Source of the DNA: Actinomycetes bacterium
Lineage (GTDB): Bacteria > Actinomycetota > Actinomycetes > Mycobacteriales > Mycobacteriaceae
NCBI GenBank assembly: GCA_022600695.1
Contig: JAHZJY010000366.1
Span: 1-16,802, forward strand
Reading direction: 5' to 3'
Length of the DNA stretch: 16,802 bases
In this document: in pieces, positions 7,238-13,951 of the stretch
Position numbering within the stretch: position 1 is the stretch's first letter
Layout: each line of letters opens with the position of its first letter
Program-made: the position numbers and the translations under genes
The notes under the pieces: generated by a model
Seen by the model: only the letters and a program-made list of their open reading frames with translations
What the model was told of the DNA's origin: nothing
The model's database searches: none

Positions 7238-7944
7238 GGCACAAACTCCACATCCGACATTTTCCAGGTGTCACCGTCGCGGGTCACCGTCACGCTCATC
7301 CGCCACGGCCGGGGGTCTTCTTTCGCACCGCTGGCATTGGTCACCTTGGAACTCGCCGCCACCAGCACCACGGCGCTGCCGTCGCGCACCGACTGCAGCG
7401 CAGCGGCGCTCACCGAGCCTTTGGTAGTCGCCTGGGAATCGACCGCAGTCTGGACGAAATCGTCGGCGTCGCGGGCGAACTCATCGCGAAACCGCCCGCT
7501 GGACAGGTCCAGTACCCGCGCGACATCGGCTTCGGCGCGGGTGTGGTCGATCGACAGCAGTGCCACGACACCGTCGCGCGCCGCGTCGACGGACGCCCGG
7601 TCCTCCGCGCGCTGCGCAGCGACCCGGCCGTGCTGACCGACCATCAGGGCGGTCAACGTCAGCCCGGCGCCGATCAGCAGGGCGATCACCGCCAATCCCA
7701 CGGTCCGCCAGGACCACAACCGGGACCGGCCGGGCAGACCGCCGGTATCGGGTCCATCGGCCACGTCGGCGGGCGGCCCATCGGGGTCTGACTCGTCGAC
7801 AACCGAGCCTGCCGCTTCGGCGCGCCGCAGCCGTGCGGCCCGGGCTTTGGCCCGCTCCGCGTCGGCCCTGGCGTCCGCTTCGGCGGCCTCCGCCTCAGCG
7901 AGTTCGGCCAGCACGTCCGTCGAACCGTCATCGCCGGCGTTCAC
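7234..7944 (-). CDS. Orphan Mce-associated membrane protein (upstream gene of a pair)
   Basis: The 236-residue product begins with an Ala/Glu-rich predicted coiled coil (about 11-45), then a polar linker, a transmembrane helix (about 81-103) and an extracytoplasmic Mam domain. Characteristic stretches are RDGVVALLSIDH, VLDLSSGRFRDEFA and the C-terminal WKMSDVEFVP. The start is a GTG at 7944 preceded by AGGAGGTG with 7-nt spacing, a near-perfect ribosome binding site. It overlaps the next minus-strand Mam gene by 4 bp. It is clearly paralogous to the plus-strand gene at 8942-9604, sharing the coiled-coil/TM/Mam layout and motifs such as SSGRFRD. The likely role is a scaffold or stabiliser of an Mce transporter in the cell envelope. 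Confidence 0.85.
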   Translation of the reverse strand: MNAGDDGSTDVLAELAEAEAAEADARADAERAKARAARLRRAEAAGSVVDESDPDGPPADVADGPDTGGLPGRSRLWSWRTVGLAVIALLIGAGLTLTALMVGQHGRVAAQRAEDRASVDAARDGVVALLSIDHTRAEADVARVLDLSSGRFRDEFARDADDFVQTAVDSQATTKGSVSAAALQSVRDGSAVVLVAASSKVTNASGAKEDPRPWRMSVTVTRDGDTWKMSDVEFVP

Positions 7945-7976
7945 GGGCGATCACCTCCTGGACCCCGAAACCGCCG

Positions 7977-7982
7977 AGTCTA
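7977..7982 (-). promoter_or_regulatory. Candidate -10 box of the Mce-associated gene pair
   Basis: TAGACT on the minus strand fits TANNNT. It would start transcription near 7970, leaving a leader of about 26 nt that includes the AGGAGGTG ribosome binding site at 7952-7959. It sits in the 67-bp gap shared with the divergent secreted-protein gene. Confidence 0.35.
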
Positions 7983-8011
7983 GTGGCGGCCTTCTGCCAG
8001 ACTCTGTAACC

Positions 8012-8422
8012 ATGCGGCGCCACCGGTTCGGCATGACCATCACCATGGTGGCCGCTTGCCTCGGGACCGCCGCACCTGCCACGGCCGAGGCGCCGGTATT
8101 GCATGACGTCACCTACACCGTCTACACCGACAGCCCGTTCTTCGCTGAGATCTACTACCGGGACAGCGAACCGGCCACCTACGCCGACTACAGCCACAAC
8201 CCGTACCTCTTCAGCCCGAAAGCGGAAGCTGAACTGGGACCCGACAAACCCTGGGTCCTCAACGTCAAGCTGGCGAAGCCGCAGTACTGGGCCATGGTCC
8301 TGGGCACCTCCGGTCGATCCCCCAACCCACCGAACTTCCACTGCACGCTGGCGGTGGACGGCGCGGTCGTGGCGACCGACTCCGGGGCGAAGGGCGCACT
8401 GTGCTCGATGCGGCACTGGTGA
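8012..8422 (+). CDS. Small secreted protein with an MmpS-like C-terminal Cys motif
   Basis: The 136-residue product has a signal peptide (MRRHRFGMTITMVAACLG, likely cleavage after ATA at about residue 25) and no later membrane segment. The mature part is rich in aromatic residues (VTYTVYTDSPFFAEIYYRD) and ends FHCTLAVDGAVVAT...GALCSMRHW with C111 and C131, probably a disulphide. The C-x3-VDG-xV...C pattern recalls the beta-sandwich of mycobacterial MmpS proteins, but the anchor typical of MmpS is absent, so that relation is a suggestion only. The frame runs upstream to 7847 across the Mam gene, but the signal peptide fixes the start at the ATG at 8012. It is divergent from the Mam pair. Function unknown. 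Confidence 0.78.
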   Translation: MRRHRFGMTITMVAACLGTAAPATAEAPVLHDVTYTVYTDSPFFAEIYYRDSEPATYADYSHNPYLFSPKAEAELGPDKPWVLNVKLAKPQYWAMVLGTSGRSPNPPNFHCTLAVDGAVVATDSGAKGALCSMRHW

Positions 8423-8431
8423 TACCCGACG

Positions 8432-8457
8432 CGGCACCGCCTGATCGGGCGCCGCCG
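8432..8457. terminator. Stem-loop between convergent genes
   Basis: CGGC near 8432 pairs with GCCG at 8454-8457, and CGCC pairs with GGCG across the loop TGATCG, with a small internal loop. It lies in the 43-bp gap between two convergent stop codons and could act in both directions. There is no U tract, which is usual in mycobacteria, so confidence is limited. Confidence 0.35.
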
Positions 8458-8465
8458 GCAACGGG

Positions 8466-8840
8466 TCAGGCGTTGCCGCCGCGAGCCCAGACGGGATGAT
8501 TGTTCGCGAAGGAGCAGGTCAGGAACTGCCCGTCGGGCGCCTGGGCGACGGCGTTCTCGTATCCCTCGCAACTGGCGTTGAGCTCTTTGACGCCCATCAT
8601 CGGCGGGGAGCGGAAATACCGCGGCTCGTAGCGTCGTGGCGCACCGCAGAACACCAGCCGCCCCCACGATGTCGTTCCGAACACGTAGGAGGCGGTGTCC
8701 ACGCACGGCGCGCCGAGGACCACGGCGGGTTTGACGCCGGGGGTGCAGAAGGCGTCGTTGCACTCGCCGGCCGCCGCCGGGGCGGGTGCGGCCAGTCCGG
8801 CGGCCATCAGCACAACGGCAGCGGCTACGGTCGATCGCAC
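8466..8840 (-). CDS. Small secreted protein with six cysteines
   Basis: With the GTG at 8840 the product has 124 residues: a clean signal peptide (residues 1-24, ending PAPAAA) and a mature part with six cysteines (27, 32, 46, 65, 91, 109), which could form three disulphides. The mature protein contains VLGAPCVDTASYVFG and SPPMMGVKELNASCEGYE and ends WARGGNA. An ATG at 8864 is in frame but would put an acidic segment (MPIWDSEP) before the signal peptide, and a TATGGG -10-like sequence lies inside that segment, so GTG is preferred. Even longer upstream frames overlap the divergent Mce-associated gene and are not credible. No function is recognised; such exported Cys-containing proteins are frequent in mycobacteria. 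Confidence 0.78.
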   Translation of the reverse strand: MRSTVAAAVVLMAAGLAAPAPAAAGECNDAFCTPGVKPAVVLGAPCVDTASYVFGTTSWGRLVFCGAPRRYEPRYFRSPPMMGVKELNASCEGYENAVAQAPDGQFLTCSFANNHPVWARGGNA

Positions 8841-8941
8841 CGGCTCACTGTCCCATATCGGCATCGGTGCGGTCCGGCGGTCAGGGAAGATTCGGACCGG
8901 GAAGTCGCCCGGTGGGCGCGACGAGCGAGAGGAGGCGGCCG

Positions 8942-9604
8942 GTGGCGGACCAACCCGATGACGAACTCGCGCGCGCCGCTGAAGCCGAGGCCGCAGCCGC
9001 GGAGGCCAGGGCCGAGGCGGCCCGCGCCCGGGCCGACGAGTTGCGGCGCACACTGCACGCCCGCGAACCAGCCCCCCAGGAGAACCCGGCCGAGGTGGTA
9101 CCCCCGCCCCGGCCACGCCCTGGTCGGCAGACCATCGCCGCGCTGACCGCCGTCCTGGTCGGCGTCGCCCTACTGACCGCAACCGGCTGGATGACCTGGC
9201 AGCACCGGCAGCTGGCCGAGAACCACCAGCGCACCGCCGAGTACGCCGCGGCCGCCCGACAGGGTGTGATCAACCTGATGTCGATCGACTACGCCACCGC
9301 GCAGGACAGCGTGCAGCGGGTCCTCGACGGGTCGAGCGGCAGGTTCCGGGACAACTTCGCCGAGACGGCAGAAGATTTCGTCGCCGCCCTGCAGGATGAG
9401 AAGATCGTCACCAAGGCCACCGTCAACGACGCCGCGGTGGAATCCATGACAGCTGACTCCGCCGTCGTACTCGTCTCGGCCACGTCCCGTCGCGAGGGCC
9501 GGCAGGCGCCGGCCGACCAGCAACAGCCGCGACTGTGGCGGATCGTGCTGAACATGGTGCGCGAGGACGGCCAGATCAAAATGTCCGGCGTGGAGTTCGT
9601 CTGA
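8942..9604 (+). CDS. Orphan Mce-associated membrane protein, first gene of a lipid operon
   Basis: The 220-residue protein has an N-terminal Ala/Glu/Arg coiled coil (about 7-40), a Pro-rich linker, a transmembrane helix (about 63-84) and an outer Mam domain with RQGVINLMSIDYATA, VLDGSSGRFRDNFAETAEDF and the ending IKMSGVEFV. The start is the GTG at 8942, chosen because AGAGGAGG (8928-8935) sits 6 nt upstream; the frame stays open to 8786 but the extra part has no such signal. It is a close paralogue of the minus-strand gene at 7234-7944. The acetoacetyl-CoA synthetase gene starts 2 nt after its stop codon, so the two are probably translated together. Role in Mce transporter stabilisation is inferred from the family. 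Confidence 0.87.
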   Translation: MADQPDDELARAAEAEAAAAEARAEAARARADELRRTLHAREPAPQENPAEVVPPPRPRPGRQTIAALTAVLVGVALLTATGWMTWQHRQLAENHQRTAEYAAAARQGVINLMSIDYATAQDSVQRVLDGSSGRFRDNFAETAEDFVAALQDEKIVTKATVNDAAVESMTADSAVVLVSATSRREGRQAPADQQQPRLWRIVLNMVREDGQIKMSGVEFV

Positions 9605-9606
9605 CC

Positions 9607-11577
9607 GTGAGCAGTCCACAGCCGAAGTGGCGCCGGTTCGCCGCGGCGGCCGCCGACCGGCATGGCGCGCCGGCCGGCGACTACCCCGATCTGTGGCAGT
9701 GGTCGGTGGACAACCCGGCGCGGTTCTGGCGAGCGGTGTGGGAGTTCTTCGATATCCGTTCGGTCACCGGCCCCGGGCCTGGTGATACCGGAGTCCTGGC
9801 CGAGGCCACGATGCCCGGCGCCCGGTGGTTTCCCGGGGTGACGCTGAACTACGTCGACCAGGTGCTGCGGCACGCCGCCAGACCCGGCGCGGCCATCGTC
9901 GGCGTCGACGAGGACGGGACCCGAACCCGGATTGACTGGTCGCAGCTACCGGGCCGGGTCGGCGCGGTGGCAGCTGAATTGCGCCGTCTCGGGGTGCGGC
10001 CCGGTGACGGTGTCGTCGCCTACCTGCCCGATGTCGCCGAGGCGACGGTGGCATTCCTGGCGACCGCGGCCGTCGGTGCGGTGTGGTCCTCCTGCGGACA
10101 GGATTACGCAGCCGAAGGGGCGGCGGCCCGCCTGGGTCAGCTCGGGCCGAAGGTGCTGTTCAGCTGCGACGGCTACCGGCTGGGCGGGCGGTGGATCGAC
10201 AAACGGCAGGACACCGCCGACTTGCTGGACCTGCTGACCCCGGCGGCCGGCAGCGGGGTGCCGTCCCTGGTGCCGCTCGACGGAGAGGCCTATCACCGCC
10301 TGATCGCCGAACCCGTCGACCCGGTCGTCACGCCGGTGCCGTTCGACCATCCGCTCTGGGTGCTGTTCACCTCCGGCACCACCGGCCGGCCCAAAGGTAT
10401 CGCGCACGGACACGGCGGCGTCGTACTCGAGCATCTGAAAGCCGGGGTCCTGCACGCCGACCTGGGTCCGGATGACGTCTTCTTCTGGCAGACGGCGCTG
10501 AGTTGGATGATGTGGAACTTCCGGCTGGCAGGTCTGCTGTGCGGGGCGACGGTGGTCGGCTACACCGGCCACCCGATGTACCCCGACGCCGACCGGTTGT
10601 GGGGGTTGCTCGAAACCGAAGGAGTCACCTTCTTCGGAACCAGCCCCGGGCATCTGCAGGCCTCCCGCAAAGCGGCGCTGCACCCCGGCGCCCAGCATGA
10701 TCTGAGTCGGCTGCGGACCCTCGGCAGCACCGGCTCGCCGCTACCGGCCGACCTGTTCGAGTGGGTCACCGCCGAGGTGGGCGAGGACGTCGAGGTGTCC
10801 TCGATCAGCGGCGGCACCGATGTGGTGACCGCTTTCGCCGGGGGTACCGCGGGAGTGCCGGCGCGACCGGGCGAACTGGCCACCCGCTACCTGGGCGTCG
10901 ACCTGCACAGCTGGTCGCCGGATCGGCGGCCGCTGATCGATGAGGTCGGCGAGTTGGTGATCACCACCCCGATGCCGTCCATGCCGATCAAATTCTGGAA
11001 CGACCCCGACGGTTCCCGTTACCGCGCAGCCTATTTCGATCACCCATGGGCCGGCGGCCCCGCGGATGACCGGTCCGAATCACCGGACCCCGGTGTGTGG
11101 CGACACGGTGACTGGGTGACCCTCACCGAACGCGGATCGCTGATCATCCACGGACGCAGCGATGCCACCCTCAACCGCAACGGCATTCGGATGGGTTCAG
11201 CGGACATCTACGAGGTGGTGGAGAGCCTGGAGGCCGTGACAGAAGCCTTCGTGCTCGGCGTCGACGGTCCCGACGGGACCTACTGGATGCCACTGTTCAT
11301 CACGCTGGCCCCCGGCCGCCGACTCGATGACGCACTGGCCGAACAGATCCGCACCCGGATACGGACCAGGCTCTCGCCGCGGCACGTGCCGGACGACATC
11401 ATCGCCGCACCCGGCATCCCGCACACTCGCACCGGCAAGAAGCTGGAGGTGCCGGTGACCGCCATCATGGCGGGACACCCCGAGGTGTCGCTGGACCCCC
11501 GTGCGATCGACCGGCCGGATCTCATCGACTGGTTTCGTGAGCAGGCCCGTAACCGGGTAGACAGGAACCATGTCTGA
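9607..11577 (+). CDS. Acetoacetyl-CoA synthetase (acetoacetate-CoA ligase)
   Basis: The 656-residue protein is an ANL-superfamily adenylate-forming enzyme that would activate acetoacetate with ATP and CoA to acetoacetyl-CoA in the cytoplasm, linking ketone-body or sterol/branched-chain breakdown to thiolases and the TCA cycle. Family-specific features are the N-terminal domain (DYPDLWQWSVDNPARFWRAV, WFPGVTLNYVD), the ATP loop LFTSGTTGRPKG (253-264), SALSWMMWNFRLAGL-type sequence after it, SSISGGTDVV, MPIKFWND, GVWRHGDW, HGRSDATLNRNGIRMG and the C-terminal catalytic lysine in RTGKKLEVP (K611). The length matches bacterial AACS. The start is a GTG at 9607, 2 nt after the Mce-associated gene stop. 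An SDR gene overlaps its end by 8 bp. No alternative acyl-CoA synthetase family fits as well. Confidence 0.93.
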   Translation: MSSPQPKWRRFAAAAADRHGAPAGDYPDLWQWSVDNPARFWRAVWEFFDIRSVTGPGPGDTGVLAEATMPGARWFPGVTLNYVDQVLRHAARPGAAIVGVDEDGTRTRIDWSQLPGRVGAVAAELRRLGVRPGDGVVAYLPDVAEATVAFLATAAVGAVWSSCGQDYAAEGAAARLGQLGPKVLFSCDGYRLGGRWIDKRQDTADLLDLLTPAAGSGVPSLVPLDGEAYHRLIAEPVDPVVTPVPFDHPLWVLFTSGTTGRPKGIAHGHGGVVLEHLKAGVLHADLGPDDVFFWQTALSWMMWNFRLAGLLCGATVVGYTGHPMYPDADRLWGLLETEGVTFFGTSPGHLQASRKAALHPGAQHDLSRLRTLGSTGSPLPADLFEWVTAEVGEDVEVSSISGGTDVVTAFAGGTAGVPARPGELATRYLGVDLHSWSPDRRPLIDEVGELVITTPMPSMPIKFWNDPDGSRYRAAYFDHPWAGGPADDRSESPDPGVWRHGDWVTLTERGSLIIHGRSDATLNRNGIRMGSADIYEVVESLEAVTEAFVLGVDGPDGTYWMPLFITLAPGRRLDDALAEQIRTRIRTRLSPRHVPDDIIAAPGIPHTRTGKKLEVPVTAIMAGHPEVSLDPRAIDRPDLIDWFREQARNRVDRNHV

Positions 11578-12361
11578 GCCCGCACCCGCAGTCTTCATCA
11601 CCGGAGCCGCCGCCGGGATCGGCCGGGCCACCGCACTGGCCTTCGCCCGGCAGGGCTACCGGGTGGGTGCCTACGATGTCGACCTCGCCGGCCTGGCGTC
11701 GCTGAGGGAGGCGATCACCGCGCTGGGCGGCGATATCGCGATAGGGCAGCTCGACGTCAGCGACGCAGCCGACTGGGCAGAGCAACTCGAGGCCTTCACC
11801 GGCGGGGCGGGGAGGCTGGACATTCTGGTGAACAATGCGGGCGTGCTGAGCTCTGGGCGCTTCGAGGACATCTCGTTGCCGACTCAGCGCCGGATGGTCG
11901 ATATCAACGTCTACGGCACGATGGCCGGCCTGCACACCGCGTTCCCCTACCTGCGTGGCACCCGAGGGGCGCAGGTGGTCAACCTCTGCTCGGCATCGGC
12001 GATCTACGGGCAGCCCGAACTCGCCACCTACTCGGCCACCAAATTCGCCGTCCGCGGGCTCACCGAAGCCCTCGAACTGGAATGGCGCCGCCACGATATC
12101 CGGGTGATCGCGATGTGGCCGCTGTTCGTCGCGACCGCCATGGTCGACGGCTTGGCCACGGGCAGCACCAAATCGCTCGGCGTCCACCTCACCGCCGAGG
12201 ACGTCGCCGCCGAGATCTATGCGGCCACCCACCCGAACCGAACCTGGTTGGCGAAGGTGCATTACCCGGTGGGCCGGCAGGCCAGGGTGTTCGCCGCCCT
12301 CGCGCAGGCGTCACCGAACTGGGTTCAGCGGCTGTTGAACAAAACGATTTCGCACACCTGA
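11570..12361 (+). CDS. Short-chain dehydrogenase/reductase
   Basis: The 263-residue protein is a classical SDR: TGAAAGIG at 11-18 binds the nicotinamide cofactor, D36-containing YDVD suggests an NAD(H) preference, NNAG is at 88-91, and the catalytic set is S141, Y154 and K158 (YSATK). The C-terminal part (WLAKVHYPVGRQARVFAALA) resembles the region after the active site in mycobacterial SDRs. The start ATG at 11570 lies in the end of the acetoacetyl-CoA synthetase gene (8-bp overlap), with AGGA shortly before it, so both come from one mRNA. The substrate is unknown; the context suggests a lipid-derived keto or hydroxy compound. It converges on a small secreted-protein gene with a 16-bp gap. 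Confidence 0.92.
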   Translation: MSEPAPAVFITGAAAGIGRATALAFARQGYRVGAYDVDLAGLASLREAITALGGDIAIGQLDVSDAADWAEQLEAFTGGAGRLDILVNNAGVLSSGRFEDISLPTQRRMVDINVYGTMAGLHTAFPYLRGTRGAQVVNLCSASAIYGQPELATYSATKFAVRGLTEALELEWRRHDIRVIAMWPLFVATAMVDGLATGSTKSLGVHLTAEDVAAEIYAATHPNRTWLAKVHYPVGRQARVFAALAQASPNWVQRLLNKTISHT

Positions 12362-12364
12362 GGA

Positions 12365-12376
12365 CCCCGGCCGGGG
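12365..12376. terminator. Weak palindrome between convergent genes
   Basis: CCCCGGCCGGGG lies in the 16-bp gap between two convergent stop codons. As RNA it could form only a 4-bp all-GC stem around a 4-nt loop, so a terminator role is tentative. Confidence 0.22.
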
Positions 12377-12377
12377 A

Positions 12378-12662
12378 TCAGCTGATCGAGCTGGCGGGCA
12401 CCCGTTGCGGCTGTTGATTCTGGACGAAGGACGAACACAGCCCGATTTTGCTGGCCACGCAGGGGATGCCGTTGATGGTCGGCGTGTTCACCGGTGCCAG
12501 ACACTCCGGGGTGTAGGGGTTACGTTCGAAACCCGCTGCGCAGGTCTGCGACGTCGCGGCAGGCGCCAGCCAGATCGACGAGCAGACGGCTGCCGACGCC
12601 AGTGCAGCACTGCTAGCAGCACCCGTCAGGGTGCGTACCAGAGTTTGCCACCGGGTTGCCAT
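12378..12662 (-). CDS. Small secreted protein with four mature cysteines
   Basis: The 94-residue product has an N-terminal signal sequence (MATRWQTLVRTLTGAASSAALASAAV..., probable cleavage near residue 37-40) and a short mature domain with C41, C54, C68 and C76 in the pattern TCAAGFERNPYTPECLAP ... INGIPCVASKIGLCSSF, ending in a polar tail. This looks like a small exported actinobacterial protein with two disulphides; I recognise the type but not a function. The ATG at 12662 is preferred over 12710 because AAAGG lies about 6 nt upstream and the signal sequence starts there. A TAGGAT -10 candidate is at 12685-12690. It is divergent from the membrane protein at 12709. Confidence 0.75.
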   Translation of the reverse strand: MATRWQTLVRTLTGAASSAALASAAVCSSIWLAPAATSQTCAAGFERNPYTPECLAPVNTPTINGIPCVASKIGLCSSFVQNQQPQRVPASSIS

Positions 12663-12684
12663 ATTCGCCTTTCGCCTGCCTTCG

Positions 12685-12690
12685 ATCCTA
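12685..12690 (-). promoter_or_regulatory. Candidate -10 box of the small secreted protein gene
   Basis: TAGGAT on the minus strand fits TANNNT. Transcription would start near 12678, giving a leader of about 16 nt that holds the AAAGG ribosome binding site. Only 5 bp separate it from the plus-strand -10 candidate at 12696-12701. Confidence 0.4.
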
Positions 12691-12695
12691 CCCGC

Positions 12696-12701
12696 TAGCA
12701 T
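12696..12701 (+). promoter_or_regulatory. Candidate -10 box for a leaderless membrane-protein mRNA
   Basis: TAGCAT fits TANNNT and ends 7 nt before the ATG at 12709, so transcription would begin at the start codon. No ribosome binding site is present, in line with a leaderless transcript. Confidence 0.4.
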
Positions 12702-12708
12702 CATCGCC

Positions 12709-13212
12709 ATGTCACAACCGCTGCCCTACCCCGGCGAAGCCGCCCCGTCCCGCCCCGGTCCGGCCCAGTGGATGGCCGCACTGGCACTGGTGATCGCCCT
12801 GATTGCCGCGGGGACAGCGGTGTGGGCACTGCTCAAGCCAGCACCGGCCCCTGAGCCGGTGGGCACTCCCGCGGCCGCCGACCCGAAGGCCACGGCGTGC
12901 GATGCGTTCTTGCTGGTCAGCCAGGGGGTCGCGATCCAGACCCGCAAGGACCTCGGGCCGGAGCCGGCGGCCCGGGAGGCTGTCGCGGCCAACGCCCGGC
13001 TCGCCATGGCGGGTGGCGCCGCCTACCTGCGGGACACCATGCCGTCGAACACCCCACCGCAGCTGGCCGAACCGATCACGACGTTCGCCGACCAGTTGCA
13101 GACCATCTCGCAGTACTACCTGGCCGGCCAGCTCAACGATGATCCCGAGCAGGCCGCCCGGCTGACGGCGGCCGACGAGACCACCAAAAAGCTCATCGAG
13201 CTCTGCCGGTAG
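12709..13212 (+). CDS. Single-pass membrane protein, function unknown
   Basis: The 167-residue protein has a short Pro-rich cytoplasmic tail (1-20), one transmembrane helix (about 21-43) and an outer Ala-rich helical domain. The outer part has only two cysteines, C64 just after the membrane and C166 at the second-last position, which could close the domain with a disulphide. The ATG at 12709 gives a normal membrane-anchor N-terminus; upstream codons of the open frame overlap the divergent gene. The next gene starts 8 nt after the stop, so they probably form an operon. I recognise the layout as a conserved mycobacterial membrane protein but cannot name a family. Confidence 0.75.
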   Translation: MSQPLPYPGEAAPSRPGPAQWMAALALVIALIAAGTAVWALLKPAPAPEPVGTPAAADPKATACDAFLLVSQGVAIQTRKDLGPEPAAREAVAANARLAMAGGAAYLRDTMPSNTPPQLAEPITTFADQLQTISQYYLAGQLNDDPEQAARLTAADETTKKLIELCR

Positions 13213-13220
13213 CGGTCGGC

Positions 13221-13856
13221 ATGGGATCGCCAGGACGTTCGGCGAGGCCAATCGGGTTGTTCGTCGCCGGGATGCTCGCGGCCGCGGCACCGGCTGCTGC
13301 CAGTCCGGATCTTCCCCCCACCGAACCCGTCCCCGGCCCGCCGGTCAGCGCCGTGGCCGCCCCGCCGCCGGCACCCCCGCCGGCCGGGATCGGCAATCCG
13401 CTGGCCCAGGCCGGCAACAACCCGGCCGGACCGTTCGGCCTGCCCGACCTCTCCGACTACGCCAGCAACCTGATCCTCGGCCAGAATCCGGCCCCGGCGG
13501 CCCCCGGAAACCCCGATCCAGCGGCCGTGCCCAGCCTCAACGCCTTCGATCCCGAGTACCTGCTGGCCCAGAACGAGGACCCCGCCGAGCCGGGCCGGGG
13601 CGTTATCGCCCCGGGCATGGGCCCCACGCCGGATGACCCGGGGACCGGACGTATCGCGTTCCTGCGCCGGCTCCACGAGATGTACCAGCACGGGACACTC
13701 GACGGCGCCCTGCTGGGCCAGGTTCCCCCGGAACAATGGGGCCAGGTTCCCCCGGAACAATGGGGCCAGGTTCCCCCGGAACAATGGGGCGAGCCGCCCA
13801 CGGCAGAGCAGCCAGAGCCGTCCGAGGACCCCGCGGCGACGCCGCCGGGCGGCTGA
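13221..13856 (+). CDS. Pro/Ala-rich secreted protein with GQVPPEQW tandem repeats
   Basis: The 211-residue product has a signal peptide (1-27, ending AAAAPAAA) and a low-complexity Pro/Ala stretch, then a more ordered part with GPFGLPDLSDYASNLILGQ, PSLNAFDPEYLLAQNED and GTGRIAFLRRLHEMYQHG, and a C-terminal tail with three copies of GQVPPEQW followed by an acidic Pro-rich end. The ordered part is probably the conserved core and the tail is variable. It begins 8 nt after the membrane-protein stop codon, so the two are likely expressed together; a stem-loop follows at 13892-13910. The function is unknown. The start is the first ATG that yields the signal peptide. Confidence 0.78.
   Translation: MGSPGRSARPIGLFVAGMLAAAAPAAASPDLPPTEPVPGPPVSAVAAPPPAPPPAGIGNPLAQAGNNPAGPFGLPDLSDYASNLILGQNPAPAAPGNPDPAAVPSLNAFDPEYLLAQNEDPAEPGRGVIAPGMGPTPDDPGTGRIAFLRRLHEMYQHGTLDGALLGQVPPEQWGQVPPEQWGQVPPEQWGEPPTAEQPEPSEDPAATPPGG
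13716..13787 (+). repeat. Three perfect 24-bp in-frame tandem repeats
   Basis: The unit GGCCAGGTTCCCCCGGAACA plus ATGG repeats at 13716-13739, 13740-13763 and 13764-13787 without a mismatch. At 24 bp it keeps the reading frame and encodes GQVPPEQW each time. Each unit contains GTTCCCCCGGAAC, an inverted repeat that could favour slippage. Copy-number variation between strains is likely. Confidence 0.95.
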
Positions 13857-13891
13857 TCTCCCCGCGTGCGCTTCGCAGCCGATCCCTTCGT

Positions 13892-13910
13892 CGCGGCCAC
13901 GGCGGCCGCG
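13892..13910 (+). terminator. Strong GC stem-loop after the secreted-protein gene
   Basis: CGCGGCC-ACGGC-GGCCGCG is a perfect 7-bp stem with a 5-nt loop. It lies 36 bp after the stop codon at 13856 and just before the promoter of the next gene. No U tract follows, so it would be the U-less type of terminator proposed for mycobacteria. Confidence 0.45.
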
Positions 13911-13939
13911 CTTGCCTGCTCACCCCTGCTCGTCTGACG

Positions 13940-13945
13940 TAAGTT
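13940..13945 (+). promoter_or_regulatory. Candidate -10 box for a leaderless mRNA of the 790-residue membrane protein
   Basis: TAAGTT fits TANNNT and ends 6 nt before the GTG at 13952, placing the transcription start at the start codon. No ribosome binding site is seen upstream of this GTG. Confidence 0.45.
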
Positions 13946-13951
13946 CTAGCC

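Noticed and set aside
8841..8941. KstR-type sterol operator near the Mce-associated genes
   Set aside because: No AACnnGTT-like palindrome was found in this gap or in 7945-8011.
11522..12262. Minus-strand open frame of 246 codons
   Set aside because: Antisense to the SDR, which has complete catalytic motifs.
12376..12387. Perfect palindrome GATCAGCTGATC at the end of the small secreted gene
   Set aside because: It is one isolated 12-bp palindrome inside coding sequence and too short to call an operator.
13866..13937. GTG-started 23-codon ORF (MRFAADPFVAATAAALACSP...) before the membrane-protein gene
   Set aside because: It looks faintly like a signal peptide but is very short, has no ribosome binding site and is largely formed by the GC stem-loop; chance is more likely.
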